Shown here: piece by piece, positions 26,322 through 37,195 of the stretch
How positions within the stretch are numbered: position 1 is the first letter of the stretch
Layout of the letters: each line of letters begins with the position of its first letter
Source of the DNA: Perca fluviatilis
Lineage: Eukaryota; Chordata; Actinopteri; Perciformes; Percidae
Length of the DNA: 64,000 nucleotides
NCBI RefSeq assembly: GCF_010015445.1
Contig: NC_053118.1
Span: forward strand, 15,854,437 to 15,918,436
Direction of reading: 5' to 3'
The notes under the pieces: model-generated
What the model was told of the DNA's origin: nothing
The model's database searches: none
What the model saw: only the letters and a program-made list of their open reading frames with translations
Position numbers and translations under genes: made by a program

Positions 26322-26983
26322 GGGCGTTTTCACACCGACAGTCTTTAGTTCGGTTGAATCGAACTAGAGTTCATTTGCCCTGCTGGTGCGGTTCGTTTGG
26401 GCAGGTGAGAACGCGGCAATCGAACTCGGGTGCGCACCAAAAGCGGACCAAACAAGCGTACCGAGACCTGCTTGAAGAGGTGGTTTCGGTACGCTTTCAA
26501 TCAAACTCTGGAGTGGTTCGTTTGTGGTGAGAACGTGATCCGTACTCGAACCGCACCAACTATATGTACTCCGCAAGTCTGAGCTAATGTCTCCTGTAGT
26601 CAGGTGTGTTTAGCAATCTGCGATGCAGCAGAGCAGCAAACTGTAGCAGCTTGCAGTGTTTCTATCACAGAAATAGACTGCGGTCAAGCTTGCCGTCCGT
26701 CACTCGCATCTCTGTGGTCAAACCAGCTGCCGCTAAAATTGGAGACAGACGCCGGCAGAGCAGAGCGAAGGAGGAGTCAGGACCTTCTTCCTGCATTTAC
26801 TTTCTTGCTCCCTCCCCCAGAAATATCCGACCAATAAGAGGGCTGAACGTTCTTGCCTGATTTGTAATGACGCATTTTGGTACGCTTGGATTTTTCCAGG
26901 TGTGAAACCAAAATCGCTCCAAGTTTACTACCTCACCAACTGATTCGGACCGAAGCAAACGAACTACAGGTGTGAAAACGTCT
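26322..26983. mobile_element. PIF/Harbinger-like MITE, copy 1 of tandem pair
   Basis: It starts GGGCGTTTTCACACC directly after TTA (26319-26321) and ends GGTGTGAAAACGTCT before TTA (26984-26986). The trinucleotide TTA duplication and inverted ends fit PIF/Harbinger. Inside are GCGCACCAAAAGCGGACCAA and GACGCATTTTGGTACGCTTG, both found again in copy 2. Short open frames in the interior show no transposase or Myb-like motif. Confidence 0.75.
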
Positions 26984-26986
26984 TTA

Positions 26987-27680
26987 GGGTGCCTCGTTTC
27001 GTTCGGTTGAACTAGAATTTGTTTGCCCCACTGGGGCAATTCATTTGGGCGGGTGAGAATGCGTCAATCACACTCGGGTGCGCACCAAAAGCGGACCAAA
27101 CACACGTACCGAGACCTGCTGGATGAGGTGTTCTCGGTTCGTTTGTGGTGAGAACGTGAGCCGACCTCTGAGCTAATGTCTCCTGTAATCAGGTGTGCTA
27201 TGCAATCTGCGATGCGGCACAACATGCAAACTGTAGCATCATGCAGTGTTTCTCTCCCAGTAATAGAAAGAGGTCAAGCTTGCCGTCTGTCAATCGCATC
27301 TCCGTGGTTGGAGACAGACACCGTCAGAGCAGAGCGAAGACTCGGTGACCAGAGCAGACGTAGTAAGGTCGCTCGCGAAACAATGTCTGATTATTATTTA
27401 AATGAAATGAGCTGGTTTGACCATGGACATGCAAGAAATATACACTAGTCCAGAACACAGGACCTTTTTCCTGTATTTACTCTCTTACTCCCCCCCCCCA
27501 GACACATCGGACCAATAAGAGGAGTGGATTTCTTGAGTGATTTGTAATGACGCATTTTGGTATGCTTGGATTTTTCCAGGTGTGAAACAAAACCAAACCA
27601 AGGGGAAATCGCTCCAAGTTTATGAACTTAACTGATTCGGACCAAAGCAAACAAACTACAGTATAGGTGTGAAAACGCCC
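26987..27680. mobile_element. PIF/Harbinger-like MITE, copy 2 of tandem pair
   Basis: It follows copy 1 immediately, sharing TTA at 26984-26986, in the same orientation, and ends GGTGTGAAAACGCCC before TTA at 27681-27683. It shares the core blocks of copy 1, but its left terminus is degraded (GGGTGCCTCGTTTCGTTCGG) and it lacks a segment of copy 1 (about 26480-26545). Confidence 0.72.
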
Positions 27681-27683
27681 TTA

Positions 27684-29292
27684 AAATGATCTTCTATTAG
27701 CCAGCCTAAAATGACTAGGTGAGGTAATATACTGTATATCTGCCTTGGGTTTTAATATTACACATTTGACACACAGTTAAAATAATAATAACAAAAGTTA
27801 TTATATTTTTAGAGCTCTGTGACTGCAGTGAGAATGCAGTCTGTCTCTGTCCGTTGGCCAATTACTGTATCTCTCTCAGCACTGAGAAATGAGGCTCTCA
27901 CCTTGTCTGCCCTGGCTGTCCCCATAGATCCCCAGTGTGTTGCGGTGGATGTGAAGGCATTGTGAGGGCATGTCATCTGGCAGGCTGGCTTGGTCACTTA
28001 CTGCAGCTTTGGCCAGGATGCATGCACATTGACTTTGGGCCACAGAATCTAAATAAGGGGACTCGTAATGACCTTAATTAATCCTCTGGCTGACTATTTT
28101 TAAAAAGGGCAATAAGCAGTTTCAAATATATTACCCCTTTTTGTGCCAAAAGAAGAAGAGAAAAAAGATTTGATGGAATTAAAATATCTTGCAAACCATT
28201 ACCTGCCTGAGAATTCAATTAAATACTGTCTTCCAACTTTATAGGGTTTCTTTAAGCTATTCATAAATGCTGCTGCACTTATTTCCATGAAAACACTGCC
28301 GGTATGTCTCTTGGCCATTATTAAAAATTGCCTCACAATTTTATTGAAAATGTATTTTCTTCTGAGTCGTATTCCTCAGTCTGCTCAGGACAGAAGAGCA
28401 GGCTTCCCTTTATTTTTGACATACAAGATGATAGTTTATTTCACTGAACTGGAAGCTGACATATTGAAAGTATTTGATGGCCTTTCAAACAAACAAATTG
28501 TTGTGATTTTAAGCCATCAAGAATACAAAAGTAAAAAGGTTTAATTAATTTGTTTTATAAAAAGCATCCCTTTTGAACTGTGACAGCCCGCAGATTGAAA
28601 GACCATCTCTCCTCAGAGCGCTTCCACATCTCTAGCTCGCAGCAGAAGCCCTATATCCCCTGGTGTGTTCTGGGTGTGAAAACATGTCAACATATTGGTT
28701 GCCCTGGTCAGTGCTGCTCTGGCCTCACTGGACTCACTAACTGCCTAGTTTATGTCTGTCTGCTACTTGGATAAATGTGGCCTGGCTTGACTGTGGCCTG
28801 TCTGTCTGCTACCCAATTATTTTTCCCGAGCCAAGACCCCTGAACTCTCTTCTTCTAGGGCAGACGTGTAGATCCCATGTGTGCTGTAGTTGTGTCACTG
28901 AAGGTTGTCCCGGTCAGTACTGCTTCAATGAGGCAGGAAATATCTGCCTGCTTGTGGCTAGGTTGGGCTGTTCAAAAGAGTTGTATGAATAGCCATCTAC
29001 AGCAGAAACATTATTGTATGCCTATGGTTGGTATCTTACCCCATCTGGAAGAGAAGGACATTTTTGTACATGTTTGATGATGTGAACTGACCGGGAATTG
29101 ATTTAATCCATGCTTATTTTTTTTTTTGGAGTTGGGTTTGCTGTGAGTGTGTGATATGGCTTTTGTGAGCCATGATAAACTACAACTAACTGCCTTGGCA
29201 TTTCTGTCTTTGCCTGCCTGCGTCTTACGGCTCCCAATTATCTTCCCCAGGCCAAACCCTCTTGAGAAGAGAGATGGAGGAGTGGTCCTGGG
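27684..29292. other. Unassigned noncoding stretch
   Basis: No gene is recognised. The block near 27960-28290 is listed as a regulatory candidate. 28660-29000 has loosely repeated CTGTCTGCTAC and GGCCTG words but no convincing tandem array. Confidence 0.5.
27960..28290. promoter_or_regulatory. Candidate conserved noncoding element
   Basis: Repeat-free sequence with GTAATGACCTTAATTAATCC, a TTTAAAAAGG-like word and a TTCATAAATGCTGC word. It stands out from the transposon-rich neighbourhood. The regulatory role is inferred from texture alone. Confidence 0.25.
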
Positions 29293-30310
29293 CAGAGCTG
29301 TATAGTAACGAAGTAGAACTATTTCACTACTGCACTTAAGTGACTAAAAAGCTGTATCTGTACTCTACTGGAGTATTATTTTTTTCTCCTACTTCCACTT
29401 TTACTTGAGTACATATTTTCGATGAGTTTAATACTTCTACTCCGATAAATTTTTTATGTGCTGCATAGTTACTCGTTACTGTTGTGAATTCCTCACGCTA
29501 CGGAGATTGTGTAGTCACGGCTACGTAAGTTACGTAAGAAGTCCCCGAGATCGTGTTGTGTTTCTTTTCATTAAAGTTGCCCGTTCAGAAGTCAGAGACG
29601 ATGTAAGTTTGTACTCTTTCTATTTATCTATTGTTGCAGCAGATGAAGCTATTCCTGAGTTGTTTCAGTCTGCAGTGAGTACTGAATGTTAACCGTTTCA
29701 CCCTGTGATGTGAAGCTGCTAGTTTATCTGTATTTTGCTAGCTTGCTAACTTTCCAGTACATCACACATTTTATTTCAGTATTTGTTAATAAGTGATTAA
29801 TAACCCACTGTTATTTCAGATAATAGTAGTTATAACAGCTGTGACATTAATGTACCTTTTGAGGTTTATTTCAGATACTTCCTTCATATCCAGCAATGTA
29901 CAGCTTGTGACTGCCTGTAATGCACCGTCTTACAGTTTTTTTTACAATTGCTTACACACTAAAATTAAAACTTTCCCACAAGTAGCAAAACATTACACTC
30001 AAGAAGCAAAACACTAGCCTAGATTTGCACAACTGTAAGCACATTGTCAGCTTCACACTTTTTGCAAAACATCACACACAGTGATTGCATAACACTAAAC
30101 ACACTTGTATGCATTTGACACAGAAATGTATCATGATGTCATTTCCTTGCAATTTCAAAGCAAAGGCTTTCAAATTAACACACCCATGAACCAATTGGTT
30201 AAACACAGCCACCAGATATGAAAACACATGATTGCTTAATTGTAGACACACCAATCAGGTTTAAGCGCTATATAAAATGCAGCAGGTAAGTTCACCTGCC
30301 CTCAACCAAA

Positions 30311-30550
30311 ATGGAAGGAGTCAGAAGAAGAAGACTGAGAGTGAGAGGGAGAATCCACAGAGGAGGAGAAGGAGGTAGAGGAAGAGGAAGAGGCCGAGGT
30401 GGAGGTAGAGGTAGAGGGAGAGGGAGAGGGAGAGGAAGACCTGAAGCCAGAGAATATGCTCAAAGAAGAAGAGGACCAAATTTATCAAATGAAAGTTGCG
30501 CAACACTAGTGGACCATGTTGTGAACCACGGATTGATGCTGAACTCTTAG
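30311..30550 (+). pseudogene. N-terminal transposase relic (RG-rich plus start of HTH)
   Basis: An ATG just downstream of the 5' terminal region opens a frame of 79 codons: a basic Arg/Gly-repeat segment (about residues 5-45), then RRRGPNLSNE and ATLVDHVVNHGL, which is the first helix region of IS630-like transposases in fish. A stop follows at 30548. Beyond it, in another frame, TVASVIRTF-like coding (about 30580-30610) shows that the helix-turn-helix continued before frameshifting. In a live enzyme this part binds the terminal repeats in the nucleus. This is not a cellular RGG-box gene: the sister copy at 42161-42262 has the same start inside the same element. Confidence 0.72.
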
Positions 30551-30727
30551 TCCAGCCTCCCTCCCTCATCTTAGCAGATATACAGCGGCATCTGTCATAA
30601 GGACATTTCAACAAGGAAACAGGTAAAAGAAAATCTGTCTACAGTTACAGTAATCAGCTGCTCATTGTATGCACCATATCAGCACTTTTGATACCCCTCC
30701 CTGTGACATTTGAGGATTGAGGGTCGA

Positions 30728-30958
30728 GAACGACAAGGAGGAAGGGGGCCCATATTCACGCGAGGGTTTACGATCTCCGGCCCCAGGCTCAGGTAGCCCT
30801 CATTCAGGCCATGGGGGACGCCTGTGACCAAGTCGATGCCGCAGCTGCGCAAGGATGGATTCGACATTCAAGACGGTTGTCTTGCCAATGAGGATATGTC
30901 CTGTGATGTTGATGAAATTCTCTGGTCAGATCCTGCTAGGCAAAGAGATAAAGTCTAG
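30728..30958 (+). pseudogene. C-terminal transposase relic fused across an internal deletion
   Basis: 30728-30763 reads ERQGGRGPIFTR, the linker after the helix-turn-helix domain. From about 30766, in a different frame, it reads VYDLRPQAQVALIQAM, then ACDQVDAAAAQGWIRHSRR and, after one more shift, ANEDMSCDVDEILW and a stop at 30956. That is the extreme C-terminus of the same transposase type. The whole DDE catalytic core that should lie between them is absent, with the junction near 30763-30766. The element cannot encode an active enzyme. Confidence 0.75.
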
Positions 30959-31315
30959 TATTTTTCCGTGTATTTCTGTGTATTTTTGTGATTGTAACCT
31001 GTACTGGATACCGTATTTTATGTTTGTCTGTTGTTTGCTGAGCTAACAGTGTTATGCACACTACTGTAGTAGCATGAAAACTGGGACTTTTGTTTTGTTG
31101 TGATTCTCCATGTTGACATGTTGACTGATTTGGGTATATGGAGAGAAATAAATTATATTTTCCTCAGTCTGCAGCATTGGTCTTGTGTAGTGTTTGGTGA
31201 ACTTATTGTAAATTTGCACTTTCTCTGTGTACTTCATTTATAGTACTCTAATCCCTGAGAAGTAGAATTGCTAAAAGTGTTTTAGGTTAGCAACAGCAGT
31301 GTGTAACTGGTTCAA

Positions 31316-31811
31316 ACAGGATCAGCCAATAGAAAGGGTTGAATCATATAGATACCTTGGGACAATACTTGATCATAAACTTACATTTCAACTAAATAGT
31401 GAGAATATTTTCTCCAAGTGTCAGCAGCGACTCTTTTTCTTGAGGAAGCTACGTAAACTCCAGGTTCATCAGTCAGTGTTGATAGCTTTTTACAAATGTT
31501 TCATTGAGTCTGTAATAACTTTCAACATATCAGCTTGGTTTGGATCACTATCTAACATTCATCGTAACACACTAAACAAAGTTATAACAATAAGTAGTAA
31601 AATAATTGGACAGGTGCAGGAACCACTCATCAGTATTTATTACAGGAGGACAAAAACAAAAGGAACACAAATAGCCTCAGACGCTACTCACACACTGCAC
31701 AGTCACTATTGTCTTTTACCTTCAGGCCAGAGATACAGATCACTTATATTCAGGACCAAGAGAGCCATGACAAGTTTTGTGCCTACATCTATCAGAAATA
31801 TGAATGATTGA
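31316..31811 (+). pseudogene. C-terminal part of LINE reverse transcriptase ORF
   Basis: An open frame of about 165 codons continues to a stop at 31809-31811. Motifs in order: VESYRYLGTILDHKLTF (end of the reverse-transcriptase thumb), KCQQRLFFLRKLRKLQV, FYKCFIESVITFNISAWFGS, and LLPSGQRYRSL near the end, followed by SFVPTSIRNMN. This order is diagnostic of L2/CR1-like LINE C-termini in fish. The fingers, palm and endonuclease are missing through 5' truncation. The reading frame is intact over its whole length, suggesting a comparatively young insertion. A nearby upstream ATG at 31299 belongs to the host element. Confidence 0.85.
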
Positions 31812-31984
31812 CACATTTACTATTTTAACTTTTTGTAATGTAATTTATGTAACTGTTTTTTTTTTTTTTTTTTTTTTTAATGCTTAATGCTTATTTATCA
31901 TGTATTTATCTACTGTACTTTGCAAGCTTTGGTTACTATTTATGTTACTATTTATTGGTAACTATTTACAATTTGTCTATATGG

Positions 31985-31988
<4 letters not shown>

Positions 31989-32061
<73 letters not shown>

Positions 32062-32073
32062 CGTGCGTGCGTG
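31989..32073. repeat. (GT)n/(GCGT)n microsatellite in LINE 3' region
   Basis: About 34 GT units followed by four GCGT-type units, inside the LINE's 3' untranslated region. Confidence 0.96.
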
Positions 32074-32651
32074 TTAGATTATGCTGTGTTCGTGGTACTG
32101 TACATGCACTGATGCTCAACACAAATGAAGTTCCTAACGGATAAATAAAGTTCTTTGAATTGAACGTGTGTGTTTCATATGGTAACAAAATATGTTTTTT
32201 ATAAATTAGTGTATAGTTTTTGCAAGAGTATTTAATTTTGCAAAGGGTCTGAGGTGTTCTGCTAATTGGGTGTGTGGTTGTGCTAATTGTGTGTAGTGTT
32301 TTGAAAAAGACTGTCCCTGTTTTCAAAATTGTGCTTAAGCAATTGAAAAAAACTGTAATACCAAGTAAATAGTTGAACTCCATCAATATGATATTCAAAA
32401 TTGACTGCTTTCTTTAATAACTACAAAACACAATACTTGTACTTTTACTTTTAGTACTTGAGTAGTAAATGTTAAAATAAAGTACTTGCAATACTTAAGT
32501 AGAAAAAATGTTGAATACTTTAGTACTTCCACTTAAGTGAGGTGCTTAAAGAGCACTTCTACTTCTACTCAAGTCACTTTTTTGATAGAGTACTTTAAGC
32601 ACTTTTACTCAAGTATGGGTCTCTAGTACTTTATACACCTCTGGTCCTGGC

Positions 32652-32808
32652 GAGGGTCATGGTCTTTGCAAGTTGTATACTAGCCATAGCAAAGATGCTT
32701 TTACTGAAATTAAAAAAACAACAACAACACACACACACAAGCAAGCACACACAGCCTGTCATCATTCACATCCATCAAAAATATTTCCATCACTCAGCCG
32801 AGGTATGT

Positions 32809-32845
<37 letters not shown>

Positions 32846-34500
32846 AATGCAAATTCATGTACAAACACAGGCGTACTGCACAGGCATTTGCAAACTAATG
32901 AGTTCACATGGGGTTCAACATCGAACCTTTGGGCTCTACCTGTAAACCTCAGGGGAGTTAAGCAGAGGTGGTGTGTGTGTGTGTGTGTGTGTGTGAGTGA
33001 GAACTTGCGTATGCATGGTATGTGCATTTGTTACAGTAGTCTGATATGAAAACAAATGGTTATTGTTGTTCATCACAACTACTGCAAATAACTTTTTTTT
33101 TTTTTTAAGTAAGCCTTTATTCTACAAGCACAAGCTCTCTGACAGCTGTGGGTTTTCTGATGTAACACATCAGCCCTTGAGTCTCTCAAAAGACAAGAGC
33201 TTGAGAGGAACTGAGCACTTGGAGTATCTGCTGTGTCAGTGAGTAAGGAAAGTTGTCAAGAGTAAAGACAACAGAAACAAATCATGAAACAGGCAATGGA
33301 TCAAAAAGACTTGCTTTACAGAATGGAACCTCATATTTATTACAGTAGCAATATTAACATACGGCAGTTTAATGGATACAGTATATCATCCTCTTGCTCA
33401 CTTTATAAACTGAGCACCGATCAGCAGCACTGTGGCTTCAAAACCAGAGGCAAGGCTAATAATAATTTGACTAGAGGGCCAAAGGGCCAGTGACAGGATC
33501 GTTTGTGACTCCACTAAAAGTGTAACTTTTGTCTACAGAAAACACGCCATGTTTTTTTTTTTCTTTCATCGAACACACATAGAAAAACCTCCTGCAGAAA
33601 TCTCATATCTTCAAAAGAGTGCGCTTGATGGAAATTCAGGAAAAAATAGCTTCAGTTTCCCATATTTGCATTTAGTGGATGTGTTGTTTCTCATCATCTC
33701 CATATCACTATGAGAGTGTGGGAGACAATGCAATTTGTCAATTAACTAGAAAACGATACATTGAAAATTCTTAAATATTGGGTGCTTATGAAACTGTATA
33801 TAGCATTTTGTTTATAGCAATAACAGGGTAGGAAGATATATAATTATGTCAAGCTTTTGCATTTTGTGAACACGTTTTCAGGACTGCATCTAAAGCTGCA
33901 TATACAGTATTATACTGTATTTATGAATTTACTTAAGATTGACAAAATGGCATTTTTTAGTGATATTTTCACATGTGAGAGAATTTGCACATTTTAGCAT
34001 TTGTGGGGAGATGTTTTAGTAGTGTCATCACAAAGCGAAGACAAGCATTATTACATTACCTCATTAGTCACCCACCCGTGACTCTTCCTCTCTGTCTTTC
34101 TCTTCATCTCAATTTCCCTGTGTCTGTTACCCTCCCTCCACTGCTCCACACACATCCTAGACCCTTCAATTCCCTTGGTGGCAGCCAAGGCTTTAACTGA
34201 CAAGCTTCAAGGGAGACAGAGAAAAATAGATGGTAAGAGAGAGAGAAAGAGAGAGAGGTAGAGCAAGGCAGTGATATACAAAAAAAGATCCTGGCACCAG
34301 AGTACATTGTTTTTGCTCTTTGCCATGTTTCCTATTTTCGCTTTCTTTACACCCAACCCCCTCCTCCTCCACGTCCTCGCTGCTCCCTCCGTCTGCCTTG
34401 CTTTTTAGTCTGCTGCGCTCCAGGCAGATCAAAATTCAACTCACTGATGTGTGACTAACGTTAGGACACACAATACGCAGCCACAAACTCTTTGATCATT
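32652..34500. other. Unassigned noncoding stretch with short microsatellites
   Basis: No gene is seen. CA array at about 32809-32838, GT array at about 32971-32993, T14 at about 33091-33106, T10 at about 33552-33561. Neighbouring GA and CT patches near 34230-34260 give spurious frames. Confidence 0.55.
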
Positions 34501-37038
34501 ATTCCATTAAACAGTGAAAATGTACGCCGCAAATAAAGAATGAGAAAGAAAGAGGAAGGAGGGGGGAGGGAGAAGGAAAATAGGGACATTATTGTGCTTG
34601 TTACTCTGTCTTCATGCCCCATCAAGCTTGAGAAGGTTGGCTAAATGTCAAGAAAATGAAAGACATGTACTGTACACAATTAAGGATTACTTATTTAAAA
34701 TATGCCCATAGCAAAGAGGGATGTTTTATCTTGATTCATTCATTTATTAATTTTTGCCTCATTTTCATCACGGGCCACATGTCTTTAACAAACGTGGGTA
34801 CCATGGCTTAAAAGAAAATGCATGCCTTTCCCTGTACTGAATCCGGCAATTTCTTTGTTGTAATACAAATAAAAACTTTAGGTAAAATAGCTTTACAACA
34901 AACATGTTGACAGAGTGATTGTGTACAACTGCTTACAACAGAATAGGGTTCATAGATTCATGGTTCCATTCATGGTTGGATTTCAAGCAAGTACTCTCTT
35001 GTATAAGGCTGAAATTGGCATGTGGCTGCTCCACAATCACATGCTGTGCACCCGTTTATGTAGCTTGGTTAGCTGCGTCTGCCTCCCCGGAGGGTTGATG
35101 TATGCAATAACTATTGTAAAGCCAATATTCTCAACAAAGTATGACGCTTCTGGAGAAAGAGAAGAAAAAAGCATTTGATAGTCATACTCAACACCCTTGG
35201 AACCCTACAGTATGCTGAAGGTTGAAGGCCCCATTGTTGAGCTCCAGTTGCTTGGTATGATCAAACTGGAGGGTAGTTTGGAAGTGTCCATGGAGTTTCA
35301 GATTGTCTTAGGCATGACCAGCTGTCAGGACAAGCTTCTCATGCAGCCTGCAGGTGCCCCTTGTTGGGTTGAGTGAACTGCAATATAGGCAACTGTAAAC
35401 CTGCCAAGATGTCAAGATAACTATGACACAAGCTTGTGTGATAAACCACTGGCTAACCTCATTAGGAATGCAATTAGGTTACATATTTTTAAATAATAAT
35501 AAGTGAATCTGTCAATTGTGACAAATGTAGCCTTTTTCTATGGAAGCACTGTTACACCGACTATGTTTTAAATTAATCAAAGACAATTTTGAAAGTCTAC
35601 CAAATACCCCTGAGAGCATGGAGGACCGAAATAAACATCTGAAGCAGTTTGATTTACCCTAAATGTCCTGGATTTAGTTTTCTGTTGAAAGAGAAGGTAA
35701 AACAGGAGCTGGCGGTAACCCTCTCTGTCCTGCATAAATATTTATATAAAATACTTTCCCTTGACAAGGAAGGGGTAGAGGTTACATCACAGGCATTCTA
35801 AGATGTGTGTGAAGCTGTCGGCAGCAGCTCTCTCGGCAGGTGGTCTCCAGCACGTGCATACCCAAAAAGCTGATGCTTTCTGTCAGTGATCACAATCAGC
35901 AAGGTGAGAGAAGAAAAAAACGATTACTACTAATTATACATACTTTCTGCACAACATTGTTCAAAGAGTTTCTCAAAACCCTGAAAGTGGCACTGTTGGA
36001 GCAAATAGTTTGGAAGGCACTGAGTAAATACTGAATTTATTATTGAGGTGAGCTCACTAATAAACATACAGTACAGTTGTCCCTCCTGCTGTGAGGAGAT
36101 TTATGACTGTATACAATATGGCAGGAACTTTTGCTGGTGCATATGGCGTGTCACTGAAGTGTGTTTATGAGAGAAAGATGAAAGAGGAGGATGTGGCGAT
36201 GAATGCAAAGAGTGAAGGATGATGAGAGGGCTGGATGATGAGGGAGATGCATAGTGAGAACATCAGTGCTTTCCTTTACACATCAGATGGCACGTGATAT
36301 TAACAATAAACAATAGTGTACACATCACCTTAAAACAGAACCCTCTTTTTGCTATACGTTTTGTCATACTTTAGCATTAAGTCAAAATCCTGCACTGTTT
36401 TTTCCCTTTGTTTGAGTTATCCTTTAAACAAGCCTGTCAGAATCACCTGCTACAAGTTCTTATCCATATTGAAAGGACTGCACCAGTGTTTTGAATACTT
36501 TTGCCTATTTATTATTTTGCATTCTTTTCATGATTACTGCTGAGACTCAGATCGATCATCTAATTCAAGACACAACACAACCATTTAGAGTTCCCACCAG
36601 TTTCATCTTGAATTACATACACTGCACATGCTATGTTGATGTTTACATCTTCTTTTTCATTTGTTACAAACACTTCCTTTGTGAAAATAGTTTTTGAAAA
36701 GCCAAGCTCATTACTAGCACTGTCAGACCTGTTACCTGTAATCCGTAATGTTATGTTTATTGAATTCTCAATTTAGTTCCAATAGTCCCTTAGTACATCC
36801 CAACATATTCTACAAGACACCATACTATACGTCCTCTGTGATTGGCTCTCATACCTGAGTATAAGGTGAGTGGGCTTTACAGTGTTCCACCAACATATTA
36901 CCGAGAAGCAATGACAGGTTAAGTAGCCACAGAGGATAAAATTATATGAAGCTCATCCCCAGTGGATAGATGTCTGTCTTTGTATTACCCAATCTGGAGA
37001 CTAAGGGATAAAGGCAATTCATCATGTCATTTCGGGTA

Positions 37039-37076
<38 letters not shown>

Positions 37077-37195
37077 AGCATGAGTGTGTGTGTGTGTGAG
37101 AATATACATAAACACACACAAACATGCGCTAACAAATAAACATGCACACACCCACACACAATATATATTGTATATATATGAATCTGAATGTTTTG
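34501..37195. other. Unassigned noncoding stretch
   Basis: No exon, RNA gene or transposon is recognised. A GA-rich patch lies at 34540-34580 and interrupted GT runs at about 37041-37100. Confidence 0.5.

Larger units (their letters stand above)
31313..32163 (+). mobile_element. 5'-truncated L2-type LINE inserted in copy A
   Basis: The insertion breaks the IS630-like element, as comparison with the uninterrupted sister copy shows. It carries the end of a reverse-transcriptase frame, a 3' untranslated region with a T-run (about 31857-31878) and a GT array, and finishes GATAAATAAAGTTCTTTGAA then TTGAA, the usual tail of fish L2-like LINEs. About 22 bp present in the sister copy at the insertion point (plus-strand 41264-41286) are missing, so integration seems to have deleted target DNA rather than duplicated it. 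Confidence 0.82.
29931..32357 (+). mobile_element. Internally deleted IS630-like Tc1/mariner element, copy A
   Basis: The ends are TACAGTTTTTTTTACAATTG on the left and, reverse-complemented, TACAGTTTTTTTCAATTGCT on the right, with TA at the tips as expected for Tc1/mariner. Internal coding remnants (30311-30550 and 30728-30958) match the two ends of an IS630-like (DDE_3-type) transposase common in fish. Minus the LINE at 31313-32163, the element is about 1.55 kb, close to its inverted sister at 41071-42597. It lies inside the hAT-type element. Confidence 0.82.
29293..32643. mobile_element. hAT-type element, outer shell of triple nest
   Basis: The left terminus is CAGAGCTGTATAGTAACGAA; the right terminus in reverse complement is CAGAGGTGTATAAAGTACTA. 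The flanks carry an 8-bp duplication with one mismatch: GTCCTGGG (29285-29292) and GTCCTGGC (32644-32651). Subterminal ACTTAAGTA and TACTCAAGT words are typical of a common fish non-autonomous hAT-type repeat. Its own sequence is 29293-29930 plus 32358-32643; the rest is a later insertion. No transposase is seen in its own portions. Confidence 0.8.

Noticed and set aside
30311..30550. Arg/Gly-rich frame as a cellular RGG-box or RNA-binding protein gene
   Set aside because: It lies inside an inverted-repeat transposon, a sister copy exists at 42161-42262, and the downstream motifs are those of an IS630-like transposase.
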